64,000 nt of DNA from CAWEYG01 sp050747885 (GCA_050747885.1 JBOGJO010000034.1:1-64000), one strand, 5' to 3'. Shown: positions 18,231-27,397, numbered from the stretch's first letter. Notes: generated by a model not told the origin, from the sequence alone. Numbers and translations: made by a program.

Positions 18231-19003
18231 CGCTCGTCCAGTTCGACATTGCGTGGGAGAGCGTGGAGGAAAACCATCGCCGGGTTTCGGCGAGGCTCGA
18301 GGAGGCCGCTGCGGGCGGAGCCCGGCTGGCAATCCTTCCGGAAATGTTCTGCACCGGCTTCTCGATGGACGCCGCGCGGATCGCGCAACCGCCGCACGGT
18401 CCGACGGAGTCGTTCCTGAAAGGGAGGGCCCGCGACCTCGGCCTCTGGATCATCGGCTCGATTCCCGAGGCGGCCGAGCCGGCGCCGCGCAACACCGCCC
18501 TCCTCGTTTCGCCGGACGGCGACGTCGAACGGTATTCGAAAATCCATCCGTTCTCGTATGCCGGCGAGCACCGCCACTATGCCCCGGGGGACCGGATCGT
18601 CACGGTCGAGATCGGCGGCGTGCGCGTGACTCCGTTCATTTGCTATGACCTCCGCTTTCCGGAGCCGTTCCGGTTCGCCGCGGCCGACACCGATCTCTTC
18701 GTCGTCGTCGCGAACTGGCCCGAATCGCGCGGCTCGCACTGGAGGGTGCTGCTCCGCGCGCGCGCGATCGAAAACCTCGCGTACGTCGCGGGCGTCAACC
18801 GCGTCGGCGACGGGGGCAAGCTTCACTACGCGGGAGACTCGGCTCTGATCGACCCGCTGGGCCAAACGGTCGTCGAGGCGGGGGACACGGAGGCCGTGCT
18901 CATCGGGGACGTGGAGACCGCGCGCGTGCGCGAAGGGCGCGAGCGTTTTCCGGTCCTCGCCGACGTCCGGCCGGCGGCCTACCGCCGGTCGAGCGGGCCC
19001 TAA
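18221..19003 (+). CDS. Nitrilase-superfamily omega-amidase
   Basis: A 260-residue carbon-nitrogen hydrolase. The Glu-Lys-Cys triad is visible: Glu in LAILPEMFCTGFSM, Lys in YSKIHPFSYAGE and Cys in FICYDLRFPE. This matches the YafV/Nit2 omega-amidase group, which hydrolyses 2-oxoglutaramate or 2-oxosuccinamate. The start is a TTG at 18221, ten bases before the aminotransferase stop; it begins the first beta strand (LRVALVQFDIAW), and no better start exists. The overlap implies coupled translation and a shared glutamine-transamination pathway. It ends head-to-head with selB. Confidence 0.88.
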   Translation: MRVALVQFDIAWESVEENHRRVSARLEEAAAGGARLAILPEMFCTGFSMDAARIAQPPHGPTESFLKGRARDLGLWIIGSIPEAAEPAPRNTALLVSPDGDVERYSKIHPFSYAGEHRHYAPGDRIVTVEIGGVRVTPFICYDLRFPEPFRFAAADTDLFVVVANWPESRGSHWRVLLRARAIENLAYVAGVNRVGDGGKLHYAGDSALIDPLGQTVVEAGDTEAVLIGDVETARVREGRERFPVLADVRPAAYRRSSGP

Positions 19004-20871
19004 CCTCGGCCGACGACTTCCCTCCGGTCCCCCACCCTTCGCGTCACTTTCTTCTCGTCCAGGTGCTCGAGAAGCGGGATCGCGATCCGGCGCGTCAGGC
19101 CGAACATTTCCTTGAATTCCGGGACGGAGAATGACTTCCGTCCCGAGGCCCGAAGGCGCGCGACGGCATTGTCGACAGCCTTCTGAGAAATGTAAAAGCC
19201 CCCGGGGAGCTTTGCGAGCCGCCTCTCCCTCGCGAGAAAAGCGATGAGACCCTCCACGATCTTCTGTTTCGCCCCGAGCGCCTGCACGAGATCGCCCGGA
19301 GAAGGCGGCTCCAGCTCCGCCTCGTCGAATCGCAAGGCGATCTTCTCTGCAAGCTTCTGGTCGCCGGCCGCGAGCGACCCTCCGCCCGGCAGGCGGATTT
19401 CCTCTCCGCTCACGACGATCGTCCCCCGGGCCGCGAGCCGTGCGAGCGCCTCTTCCGCGAGTCTCGGATCGAAACGGGAGAAGAGCCGCTCGAACACGAC
19501 GGCGCGGGAAGCGCCCGTCGACCCGGGCCGCGTGCGAAGCTCTTTCTCGACGAGCGCTCGGACCTGGGCCCCGAGCTCGGCCAGCCGGGTCGCGGGAAGG
19601 TAGAAATGGCCGCCGGAGAGCTCGACGAGATCCGGGGACCCGGGGCCCAGACGCTTTCGAACCTCTTCGGGCCGGGTCCACTCCTGGCGCGAAAGCTCGT
19701 CGAGAGAGATCCCTTCGGCGCTGCGATGAATGCGGCGCATCAGCCGTTCTCGCGGTCCTCCCGATTGGAACACCTCGAGGTCATCCGCCTCGAGTTTGCG
19801 GGGCGGATCGGCGTCGAGGATCTCTCCGCCCCCGATGGTCGCCGGGGGGGAAGGGCGCCGGAGCACGAATCGATCTCCCACGGCCGCGGCGGCCGGGTGC
19901 GCGAGCGTGATGAGGGCCGGGGCGGTTTCCCCCGGCTCGAGAACCTCTCGGTCCCGCAGGCGCACGCGCGCGCTCATCTCCGATGCGAAATGGTGGAACG
20001 TCACGGTTGCGCCGTTCTTCAACCTCGAAGCGTCGGCCAGGAGCTCCAGCCGGACGAGAAGGCGCCGCGAAGGCCGCAGCGCTCCCGGGCTCGCCACCGT
20101 TTGTCCGCGGCGCAGGAGCGTGAGGTCGATTCCGGCGAGGTTGACGCTCGTTCGCTCGCCCGCCTGAGCGCGCGCAACCTCTCTTCCGTGGACCTCCACC
20201 CGACGCACGCGGGCCTCCGTGCCTTCCGGGAGGATCTCGACGCGCTGCTCCGCCGCGACGGTCCCGCTCACGAGGCTTCCCGTCACCACGGAGCCGAAGC
20301 CGGCGATCGAGAACGCCCGGTCGATCGGAAGGCGCAGAGGCTTTTCTTCGCGCTCCTTCTGGCTCGCGACCGCGAGATCGAGCACCGCCCTCCGGAGCGC
20401 GTCGAGGCCCTCGCCCGAGCGGGCCGAAACGGGAAAAATCGGCGCGGCTTCGAGGAACGAGCCGCCGAGAAATTCCCGCACCTCGAGACGCACGACCTCG
20501 AGCAGCTCGGGCGCCACGCGGTCGGTCTTTGTCAGGGCCACGAGACCGCGGGAAAGACCGAGCAGTCGCGCAATCGCAAAGTGCTAGCGCGTTTGCGGCT
20601 TGATTCCTTCGTCGGCCGCGACGACGAGAAGAAGGGCGTCGAGACCGCCGGCGCCCGCGAGCATGTTCCGGACGAATCTCTCGTGACCCGGCGCGTCGAC
20701 GAAGCCGACCCGCGCGTCTCCTTCCTCGAGGTGCGCGAACCCGAGATCGATCGTGATGCCCCGCGCCTTCTCCTCGGGCAGGCGGTCCGCGTCGATGCCG
20801 GTCAGCGCCTCGACGAGAGCGGTCTTCCCGTGGTCGATGTGGCCGGCCGTTCCGATGATGTATCGGCGCAA
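19000..20871 (-). pseudogene. selB: Selenocysteine elongation factor SelB, interrupted by an in-frame TAG
   Basis: The frame codes for a full-length SelB (about 623 codons). Residues 1-95 (20584-20871) hold the GTPase P loop GTAGHIDHGKTALVEALTG, the switch II DAPGHERFVRNM and the start of the region before NKxD. A TAG at 20584-20586 then replaces the Glu expected after QTR. The frame continues without other lesion: HFAIARLLGL, the guanine-recognition ALTKTDR, domains II-III and the C-terminal winged-helix repeats that bind the SECIS element. The downstream part (19000-20541) is also readable from an internal start. The gene itself ends with TAG. Could be a one-base error, a recent null mutation, or rare readthrough. 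Confidence 0.85.
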
Positions 20872-20963
20872 GCGCCCTCCGGGTGCATTTATCTCACGTC
20901 CGCCGATCCGTTCGATGAAGGCGGCTTGTGAGGGTCCCTTCGGTGAGATAGCCTTCGAAGGCG

Positions 20964-21407
20964 ATGGAAATGCTCAAGCGGATCGAAGCCGATCTGAAAA
21001 CCGCGATGAAGTCGGGCGACAAGCCGCGAGTTTCGACGATCCGGCTGCTGTTGTCCGCGCTCAAGAACGAGAAGATTCAGGCTCATCGCGATCTCACTGA
21101 CGAGGAGGTCGAGGCGGTGATTCGTCGCGGGGCCAAGCAGAGGAAGGACTCGATCGAGCAATACGGTCGCGGGGGCCGTTCGGACCTGGTCGAGATCGAG
21201 ACCGCGGAGCTTCGGATCCTGGAGGCCTACCTTCCGCAGGGCCTGACCGACGCGGACCTGGAGAACGCGGTCAAGACGATCATCTCGGACCGGAGCCTCA
21301 CGTCGAAGAAGGAAGTCGGCGCCGTGATGAAAGAGCTCATGGTCCGGTACAAAGGCCGTGTGGACGGCCGAAAAGCTCAGGAAATCGCGCAACGCCTCCT
21401 GCCGTGA
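20964..21407 (+). CDS. GatB/YqeY domain protein
   Basis: A 147-residue protein of the YqeY family, related to the tail domain of the GatB subunit of tRNA-dependent amidotransferase. It shows the usual N-terminal helix (RIEADLKTAMKSGDK), the STIRLLLSALKNEKI motif, and EAYLPQGLT in the middle. The exact role is not established; the family is thought to bind tRNA or assist amidotransfer. First gene of a three-gene operon: its TGA overlaps the GTG of the CYTH gene. Confidence 0.9.
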   Translation: MEMLKRIEADLKTAMKSGDKPRVSTIRLLLSALKNEKIQAHRDLTDEEVEAVIRRGAKQRKDSIEQYGRGGRSDLVEIETAELRILEAYLPQGLTDADLENAVKTIISDRSLTSKKEVGAVMKELMVRYKGRVDGRKAQEIAQRLLP

Positions 21408-21964
21408 AGGCCACGGGAACCGAAACCGAAATCAAGATTCCGGTCGCCGATCCCGAGTCTCTGCGCGCGAGGCTTCGCGAGTCGAGCGCGGTCGAGACGC
21501 GCGGGGTCCATGACGAGGACAACACCCTCTACGACGACACGGACGGGCGGCTCGCTCGAATCGGCGGCGCGCTGCGGCTCCGCGTCGCGGGGAATCGCGG
21601 CGTCCTGACGCTCAAGGGTCGCGCCCGCTTCGAAGGAAATCTGAAAGTTCGCGAAGAGCTGGAGACGGAAGTCGGCGAGCCCGAAGTTCTCCGGGCGATC
21701 CTCGCGAGGCTCGGCTTCGTTCCTCGGTTTCGGTATCAAAAGCGGCGCCAGGAGCTCGAGCTACTCGGCTGCAACGTCTGTCTCGACGAGACGCCGATCG
21801 GATGCTTCGTCGAAGTGGAAGGGGAGGCCGACAGGATCGCCGAGACTCTCGCGCGGCTCGGCTTGAACGAGGGCGATGCCGAGAAGGATTCCTATCCCGG
21901 CCTGTACGCGAGAGCCCGGCAGCGGGATCCTTCTCTTCCCCCCGACATGCTTTTCTCGCGATGA
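21404..21964 (+). CDS. CYTH-domain (class IV adenylate cyclase-like) protein
   Basis: A 186-residue CYTH-family protein. The defining EIEIK-type strand appears as TETEIKIPV at the N-terminus; basic and acidic tunnel residues are seen in LRLRVAGNRGVLTLKGRA, KVREELETEV, RYQKRRQEL, CFVEVEGEAD and EKDSYPGL. CYTH tunnels act on triphosphates (adenylate cyclase, thiamine triphosphatase, triphosphatase); the bacterial class with FxRYQKxRxE resembles class IV cyclases. The GTG start overlaps the YqeY stop (GTGA), and its own stop overlaps the next ATG. Confidence 0.87.
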   Translation: MKATGTETEIKIPVADPESLRARLRESSAVETRGVHDEDNTLYDDTDGRLARIGGALRLRVAGNRGVLTLKGRARFEGNLKVREELETEVGEPEVLRAILARLGFVPRFRYQKRRQELELLGCNVCLDETPIGCFVEVEGEADRIAETLARLGLNEGDAEKDSYPGLYARARQRDPSLPPDMLFSR

Positions 21965-22965
21965 GGGCCATTGTCCTTGCGGCCGGTCTCGGCACCCGGT
22001 TCCGGCCGGCGACGGACGGGCGGCCCAAGGCCCTGCTTCCCCACCTCAACGTGTCGCTGATCGACCGCCGTCTGGCCCGGGTTCGCGGGGCCGGCATTTC
22101 GGAAATCGCGGTCAACCTGCACCATGAAGGCCGCCAGATCGTCGAGCACCTGGACGAGCTCGGCGGCGACGGCGCGGCACCTCGCTTCTTCTGGGAGGCC
22201 GAGATTCTGGGGACGGCCGGAGCGCTCCGGAATGCGGCACGATTCTTCGGCGGCGACGATTTTCTGATCTGGAACGTGGACGCGGAGCTCGACGCCGAGA
22301 TTCGCGTCCTGGAGGACGTACACCGGTCGAGTGGCGCGCCCGCAACTCTTCTGGTCGTCCCGAACCCCGATCCTTCCCGGTTCACGGCGCTCTTCGCGGA
22401 CGGGGACCGGCTGGCGGCGATCGGGGGCCCGGGCGCCGAGCCGCTCCTGTTCACCGGGGTGTCGATCCACTCGCCCCGGGTTCTCCCGCGGATCGGTCCG
22501 GGGTTCCGGTCCCTCGTCGACGATCTCTGGAGGCCGCTCCTCGAGGCGAATGAAACGATCCGAGTCGTGCGTCACGCCGGGGCTTTCTCGGATCTGGGAA
22601 CTCCCGGAGACCTGCTCGCCGCTTCGCTTCGCGAGATCGAGCTCCGGGAGGAGTTCGAGCCGCGCGAGGGTTTCTTCGATCGCCAGAAGAAAGTCCTCGC
22701 GGCCGATCCCGCCCCGCCCGGCCTCCTGGAAAGGTGCGTCGTCGGCAGGGCGAGGCTGGACGCCTCCGCCCGCCTCGACCGGTGCGTCGTATGGGATGGT
22801 GCGGACGTGGGTCCGGGCGCGGCGGCCTCGCGCTGCGTTCTCGGGCCGGTCCGCCTCCCGGCCGGCCGGGAGTTCCGCGATTCTCTTCTCTGGCCCGGTC
22901 CCGGCGGAGAAGTCCGGGAAATTCCCTTTCATGGGGCCCACCGGCGGTCGCCGGCGGTGAAGTAG
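21961..22965 (+). CDS. Sugar-nucleotide nucleotidyltransferase (MurNAc-1-P/mannose-1-P type)
   Basis: A 334-residue nucleotidyltransferase. The signature AIVLAAGLGTRFRP..GRPKAL sits at the N-terminus, the metal-binding Asp in FLIWNVDAEL, and the EILGTAGALRNA substrate loop is clear. The C-terminal third has the left-handed beta-helix-like repeats (CVVGRARLDASARLDRCVVW) of acetyltransferase-type tails. Probably activates a sugar-1-phosphate for cell-wall or exopolysaccharide use. The ATG overlaps the CYTH stop as ATGA; the end overlaps the convergent pseudopilin gene by 37 bp. Confidence 0.85.
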   Translation: MRAIVLAAGLGTRFRPATDGRPKALLPHLNVSLIDRRLARVRGAGISEIAVNLHHEGRQIVEHLDELGGDGAAPRFFWEAEILGTAGALRNAARFFGGDDFLIWNVDAELDAEIRVLEDVHRSSGAPATLLVVPNPDPSRFTALFADGDRLAAIGGPGAEPLLFTGVSIHSPRVLPRIGPGFRSLVDDLWRPLLEANETIRVVRHAGAFSDLGTPGDLLAASLREIELREEFEPREGFFDRQKKVLAADPAPPGLLERCVVGRARLDASARLDRCVVWDGADVGPGAAASRCVLGPVRLPAGREFRDSLLWPGPGGEVREIPFHGAHRRSPAVK

Positions 22966-23510
22966 AGGACCCGGATCCGTCCGCTCCGGTTGTCGACCCG
23001 CACGACCGCCATGCGGCGTTTTCGGTCCGTCAGGTAAAGGGAGCCGGGAGTGCATTCGCCGAGGGGAGAAAAAGAGCAGAGGTCGCTGTTGTTGAACCGA
23101 ACCGGATCCGATGTTTTCGTCAGGGCGCGCGAAGGGTCAGACGGGTCGGGCACTCGGACGTTCTGGAGAATCCCGATCGTCACGTCGCCGCGGTCCCAGA
23201 AAACACTCCGGAGAGGACGGTCGGTCCCTTTGACGATCTCGGCGTTGCGAACCCCGTTTCCGTTTCCGTCCCGATAGAGGGTCATTCGGAACCCTCCCGC
23301 CTCCGCAACGAAGCGCACGGCCGTGTTTCGGCCCGTGCGAACGGCGTCGATCCTGGCGAGGTGAAAGGCGATCATCGCCTCGTGGCCGGCGCTCCGGATC
23401 CTCGATCCCGCCAGGAGCCCGTCGGCCAGGGGAATCGCCAGCAGGCTTCCCGAGAGCAGGATCGAAAAGACCGCGAGGATCTCGACGAAGGAGTATCCGG
23501 ACTTTTCCAT
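22929..23510 (-). CDS. Type II secretion/type IV pilus pseudopilin (GspH/FimT-like)
   Basis: A 193-residue pseudopilin. The N-terminus MEKSGYSFVEILAVFSIL is a class III signal: a short basic leader, cleavage after Gly, and Glu at mature position 5, then a 20-residue hydrophobic helix. The rest is the GspH/FimT-like soluble domain (AFHLARIDAVRTGRNTAVRF). A Cys pair in LCSFSPLGEC could form a disulfide. It precedes a ComEA-like gene, which would fit a role in DNA uptake or pilus assembly. Confidence 0.82.
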   Translation of the reverse strand: MEKSGYSFVEILAVFSILLSGSLLAIPLADGLLAGSRIRSAGHEAMIAFHLARIDAVRTGRNTAVRFVAEAGGFRMTLYRDGNGNGVRNAEIVKGTDRPLRSVFWDRGDVTIGILQNVRVPDPSDPSRALTKTSDPVRFNNSDLCSFSPLGECTPGSLYLTDRKRRMAVVRVDNRSGRIRVLYFTAGDRRWAP

Positions 23511-23566
23511 GCGCTTGCCTCCGGGAAAAAGAGGGAGGAAGCCTCTCGGCCTCCTCCCGGAGTTGC

Positions 23567-23971
23567 TCAGACCGCTTTCGAGGTCTTCGGCCGGGCTTTG
23601 CGGATGCCGGTCGACTTGACCTTCGTCGTGAGCGTGGTGGCGCCGGCGATCGAGAGGTGTTCACGCAGCGACGTGAACAGCTTCTCGCCGACCCCCTTGA
23701 CTTCCATCACGTCTTCGACGCGCTTGAAGTCGCCGTTGCCCTTCCGGTAGTCGACGATCCTGCGCGCGACCTTGATCCCGACGCGGGGAAGAAGGGCGAT
23801 CTGTTCGGCCGAGGCGGAGTTGAGATTGACCGTTCCGCTCGCGGCCGCCGGCGCCTGGGTGGAACCGGCCGCTCCCGCTTTCGGCGAAGACTTCTTCGCG
23901 CCCGAGGCCGCCGGGGCGGGAAGCGCGAAGCAGAGCAGAAGCAGAGAAAATCCGAGGTTTCGTGGATTCAT
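23567..23971 (-). CDS. ComEA-like helix-hairpin-helix protein
   Basis: A 134-residue exported protein: signal peptide (about residues 1-22), a low-complexity Ala/Ser/Lys linker, then a ComEA-type helix-hairpin-helix domain (VNLNSASAEQIALLPRVG, KVARRIVDYRKGNGDF, VMEVKGVGEKLF), ending with a basic tail. Such proteins bind double-stranded DNA non-specifically at the cell surface during competence. Downstream on the same strand is the pseudopilin gene, so both may serve a DNA-uptake apparatus. Confidence 0.88.
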   Translation of the reverse strand: MNPRNLGFSLLLLCFALPAPAASGAKKSSPKAGAAGSTQAPAAASGTVNLNSASAEQIALLPRVGIKVARRIVDYRKGNGDFKRVEDVMEVKGVGEKLFTSLREHLSIAGATTLTTKVKSTGIRKARPKTSKAV

Positions 23972-24305
23972 TTCTTTTTCCTTTCGTGCATGGGTTGACC
24001 TGTTTCCGATTTGTCCTCATCAACTTTTCGCGTCGGTCATTCGTTCATCGGCACCTCCGTAAAAATTGTTCGAGGTGGCGGAGAGCCAGATCCTCGCCAT
24101 CGACGTTCGCACGCTTAAATCACTTAGAACAAGCTGTTTATGAGTTATCGAGAGGAGTGGAGTCGCTCCCCGGAGTGTTGATTCTTTTTACACCTGGACG
24201 GCAAACCACTGACGATCTTCCCGGAAACCTTGAAGGAACGACGCTGTCAATTTCCTCAACAGCGGAAAGTCTTCTTGTCGGTCGCCCCTATAATCCGAGC
24301 CCGAA
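23972..24305. other. Intergenic region between comEA-like gene and ubiX
   Basis: About 330 bp of DNA that is clearly less GC-rich than its surroundings and has no credible gene. It contains a short inverted repeat (CACCTC at 24052-24057 with GAGGTG at 24071-24076) around an A/T loop, and a TATAAT hexamer at 24289-24294 that is too close to the ubiX start (24306) and lacks a convincing partner hexamer. It must hold the divergent promoters of comEA-like and ubiX genes, but I cannot place them. Confidence 0.4.
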
Positions 24306-24938
24306 ATGGCTGAATCGGGAAAAGAAATCGTCGTGGGAGTATCCGGGGCCTCCGGCGCCGGACTCGCGGTCGGGTTCCTGCGCGTGGCCGCGCGGCGCCC
24401 GGAGTTTTCCCGAATTCACCTCGTCGTTTCGCAGTCGGCAATTTCGGTTGCACGGTCGGAGCTCGGAAATTCTCAACGCCGCCTCGACGACGAAGCGGAC
24501 TACCTGAATCTCCTCGAGCTCGGCGGTTCGGAGCGGGCCCGAATCACGCTCCATTCGAACCTCGACCTCGCCGCCCCGATCTCGTCGGGATCTTTTCCGA
24601 CGGCGGGGATGGTCGTGATTCCGTGCAGCGCCGGGACTCTCGCCTCGGTCGCGAACGGGACGTCCCGGGGGCTTCTCCAGCGCGCGGCGGACGTCACGCT
24701 CAAGGAGCGGCGGCCTCTCGTGCTCGCATTTCGCGAGAGCCCGTACTCCCGGATCCACATTCGGAACATGCTTCACGCCTCGGAAGCCGGCGCGACCATG
24801 ATGCCGCCCGCTCCCGCCTTCTACATCGAGTCGCAATCGCTCGACCGGCTGATGGAAGCCTATTTCTGGCGCGTGGCCGGGGTGTTCGGCATCGCGTTGC
24901 CGGAGGAATTCGTGTGGAGGGGACCTCGGAAAGGGTAG
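24306..24938 (+). CDS. ubiX: Flavin prenyltransferase UbiX
   Basis: A 210-residue UbiX, which prenylates reduced FMN to make the cofactor of UbiD-type decarboxylases. Signatures: the FMN-binding VGVSGASGAGLAVGFLR, a Ser/Thr-rich IPCSAGTLASVANG loop, RRPLVLAFRESPYSRIHIRNM, and MMPPAPAFYIESQSL. It overlaps the ubiA gene by 25 bp. No ubiD is in the window, so the partner (ubiquinone or menaquinone by the futalosine route) lies elsewhere. Confidence 0.93.
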   Translation: MAESGKEIVVGVSGASGAGLAVGFLRVAARRPEFSRIHLVVSQSAISVARSELGNSQRRLDDEADYLNLLELGGSERARITLHSNLDLAAPISSGSFPTAGMVVIPCSAGTLASVANGTSRGLLQRAADVTLKERRPLVLAFRESPYSRIHIRNMLHASEAGATMMPPAPAFYIESQSLDRLMEAYFWRVAGVFGIALPEEFVWRGPRKG

Positions 24939-25804
24939 CCCCGCGGGGGCCGATTCGCGAAGCGCTGGAGTTGGTCAAGTTTCCCCACACGGTCTTCGCG
25001 CTTCCGTTCGCGCTGCTTTCCGCGTTCCGGGCCGCGTCGGGCGTCCTTTCGGCGAGGGCCCTCCTGGGGATTCTCGGCGCGATGGTCGGGGCGAGAACGG
25101 CCGCGATGTGCTTCAACCGGATCGTCGATCGCTCGATCGACGCGCGCAACCCCCGCACGGCTTCCCGCGCGCTTCCGGCGGGAAGGCTGACGGTTTCGTT
25201 TGCGGCGGGGCTCTGTGCGGCGGCCCTCGCCCTGTTCTTTTTTTCCGCTTACGAGCTCAACGCGCTCGCGTTCCGCCTCGCGTTTCCGGCAGCCGGGCTT
25301 CTGTTTCTCTACTCGTACACAAAGCGCTTCACGTCGGGGTCGCACCTCGTGCTCGGCCTGTGCCTCGGGATCGCTCCCCTCGGAGCGTGGATCGCCGTGC
25401 GGGGACGGCTCGATCCGGCGCCCGCGGCCCTGGCCGCGGCCGTGGTGTTGTGGACGGCCGGGTTCGACGTCCTCTACTCGCTCCAGGACGAGGCGTTCGA
25501 CCGCAGCGCGGGTCTGCGCTCGATCCCCGCGCTTCTGGGAGCGCGAAAGGCGCTCTGGCTGTCGGCCGCGTTTCACGCCGCGACGCTCGTTTTTCTGGGC
25601 GTCTTCGCGGCCGCCGTGTCGGGGGGAATGGTTTTCTGGACCGGGATCGCTGCTGCGGCCGCGGCGCTCGCCTATCAGCACGCGATCGTGAAACCGGGTG
25701 ACCTTTCGAAGCTCGATGCGGCGTTTTTTACGGCCAACGGGTTCCTGTCGCTCGCGGTTGGCCTCGCCGGAATCGCCGATCTCTGGTTTCCCGTTCACTG
25801 GTAA
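24914..25804 (+). CDS. ubiA: UbiA-family prenyltransferase (4-hydroxybenzoate octaprenyltransferase type)
   Basis: A 296-residue integral membrane prenyltransferase with eight or nine hydrophobic segments. The two Asp-rich motifs that bind Mg-diphosphate are visible: CFNRIVDRSIDARNPRT and LYSLQDEAFDRSAGLRS. It joins a polyprenyl chain to an aromatic quinone precursor in the inner membrane. The GTG at 24914 lies inside ubiX and begins a short polar leader before the first conserved stretch (KFPHTVFALPFALLSA). The family also includes menaquinone enzymes such as MqnP, which fits the ubiX pairing. Confidence 0.9.
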   Translation: MEGTSERVAPRGPIREALELVKFPHTVFALPFALLSAFRAASGVLSARALLGILGAMVGARTAAMCFNRIVDRSIDARNPRTASRALPAGRLTVSFAAGLCAAALALFFFSAYELNALAFRLAFPAAGLLFLYSYTKRFTSGSHLVLGLCLGIAPLGAWIAVRGRLDPAPAALAAAVVLWTAGFDVLYSLQDEAFDRSAGLRSIPALLGARKALWLSAAFHAATLVFLGVFAAAVSGGMVFWTGIAAAAAALAYQHAIVKPGDLSKLDAAFFTANGFLSLAVGLAGIADLWFPVHW

Positions 25805-25817
25805 ACTTGGCCCCGCC

Positions 25818-26474
25818 ATGAACAAATCCGTCGGAGACCTGTCGCTCCACCACATCGCCGTGGACGGTCCGATCGGGGTCGGCAAGACCTCGCTCGTCGG
25901 GCTTCTGGCGAAGCGATTCGAGGGCGTGAAGGTCCTGGAGGACATCGACAATCCGTTTCTTCCCGATTTCTACAAGAACAAGAAGGGCGCGGCCTTCCAA
26001 ACGCAGCTGTTTTTCCTGCTGTCGAGGTATCAGCAGCAGAGGGAGATCGCCCAGATCGACCTCTTTTCCGGTCTCGTCGTTGCCGATTACACGTTTCCCA
26101 AGGACAAAATCTTCGCCTGCCTCAACCTGAACGACTCGGAGCTCCTGATCTACGAAAAGCTGTACGGTCTTCTCGCGGAGAGCGTTCCGAAGCCGGACCT
26201 GGTGATCTATCTGCAGGGCTCGCTCGAGACCTGCCTGAAACGGCTCAAGAAAAGGATGATGAACTTCGAGAAAACGATCTCCGTCGATTACGTCCGGCAG
26301 CTGATCGAGGCCTACAATTATTACTTCTACCACTACGAGGAGACCCCGCTGCTCGTGGTCGAGACCAACGAGATCGATTTCGTGAACCGGCCGGAGCACT
26401 TCGAGGACCTGGTCGCCCAGATTCAGAAAACTCGAAAAGGGGTACAATATTACGTGCCGATCGGATCCCGATAA
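25818..26474 (+). CDS. Deoxynucleoside kinase (dNK family)
   Basis: A 218-residue kinase with P loop AVDGPIGVGKTSL, the substrate-binding stretch EDIDNPFLPDFYKN, the YQQQREIAQ segment, VVADYTFPKDKIFA (Asp-Tyr replacing the DRS motif), and the LID region LKRLKKRMMNFEK. It phosphorylates deoxynucleosides for salvage. In related bacteria this gene type often lies between folK and panB, and here panB follows 82 bp later. The ATG at 25818 begins the conserved part; upstream codons belong to the ubiA tail. Confidence 0.88.
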   Translation: MNKSVGDLSLHHIAVDGPIGVGKTSLVGLLAKRFEGVKVLEDIDNPFLPDFYKNKKGAAFQTQLFFLLSRYQQQREIAQIDLFSGLVVADYTFPKDKIFACLNLNDSELLIYEKLYGLLAESVPKPDLVIYLQGSLETCLKRLKKRMMNFEKTISVDYVRQLIEAYNYYFYHYEETPLLVVETNEIDFVNRPEHFEDLVAQIQKTRKGVQYYVPIGSR

Positions 26475-26556
26475 GCGGGACCGACACGGCGTCGATTAGA
26501 TCACGAGCCCTGTCCGGCGGCGACCTTCGGGAGCCGACCGGAGGGAAGGAGCGAAC

Positions 26557-27396
26557 GTGAGCGAGAGCGGAAAGTCCGTTTCCGTCCGGGACATCGCCGA
26601 GAAAAAAGGGCACGAACGAATCGTCATGCTGACGGCGTACGACGCGCCGTCGGCAAAGCTTCTCGACGAGGCGGGGGTCGACGTCCTGCTCGTCGGAGAT
26701 TCCGTCGAGATGGCGGTTTACGGCGAGTCTTCGACGCTGACGGCGCAGATGGATTCGATGATTCGGCACGCGCGGGCCGTCGCGCGGGCCTCCCGGCGCG
26801 CCCTCGTCGTGGGGGACATGCCGTTTCTCTCGTATCAGGCGAGCGCGGCGGACGCCGTGCGAAACGCGGGCCGCTTCCTCGCGGAGGCGGGCGCGGCCGC
26901 CGTGAAGGTCGAAGGGGGGCGCCGCGTTCTCCCTTCCGTCGAGGCGATCCTCGCGGCCGACATCCCCGTGATGGGGCATGTCGGGATGACCCCGCAGTCG
27001 TTCCGCAAGTTCGGAGGCTTCAAGGTCCAGGGGAGAAGCCGCGATTCGGCCGACGAGATCCTCGAAGACGCCGTCGCCCTGGAAAAGGCGGGCTGCTTTT
27101 CCGTCGTGCTCGAATGCGTTCCGGATGCGCTGGCACAGCGCATCACCGCGCAGCTCTCCATCCCGACGATCGGGATCGGGGCCGGGCCGCATTGCGACGG
27201 TCAGGTGCTGGTGTTCCACGATCTGCTCGGACTCTCGGGCGAATTTCGGCCGAAGTTCGTTCGACGGTACGCCGATCTGGGCGAGATCATTCGCGACGCG
27301 GCCCGGCGGTTTTCAGAGGACGTCCGTTCGGGGGAATTTCCCTCGGCCGGGGAGACCTTCCTCTCCGACGCCCCGGCGCTGCGAAGGGTTCACTGA
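26557..27396 (+). CDS. panB: 3-methyl-2-oxobutanoate hydroxymethyltransferase PanB
   Basis: A 279-residue ketopantoate hydroxymethyltransferase, the first committed step of pantothenate synthesis. It shows MLTAYDAPSAKLLDEAGVD, the metal-binding LLVGDSVEMAVYG (where many homologues have LGDSLGMV), GDMPFLSYQ, VKVEGG, GHVGMTPQSF and IGIGAGPHCDGQVLVFHDLLG. The ATG has a good ribosome site (GGAAGGAGCGAACGTG region; the first codon is ATG after a GTG). Head of the panB-panC-panD-thiG operon. Confidence 0.95.
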   Translation: MSESGKSVSVRDIAEKKGHERIVMLTAYDAPSAKLLDEAGVDVLLVGDSVEMAVYGESSTLTAQMDSMIRHARAVARASRRALVVGDMPFLSYQASAADAVRNAGRFLAEAGAAAVKVEGGRRVLPSVEAILAADIPVMGHVGMTPQSFRKFGGFKVQGRSRDSADEILEDAVALEKAGCFSVVLECVPDALAQRITAQLSIPTIGIGAGPHCDGQVLVFHDLLGLSGEFRPKFVRRYADLGEIIRDAARRFSEDVRSGEFPSAGETFLSDAPALRRVH

Positions 27397-27397
27397 A

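Noticed and set aside
20584..20586. TAG reassigned to an amino acid in this organism
   Set aside because: TAG ends other intact genes at the expected place (selB itself, the aminotransferase), so a general reassignment is not supported.
24289..24294. TATAAT as the ubiX promoter
   Set aside because: Only 12 bases before the start codon and without a matching upstream hexamer; it would leave almost no leader.
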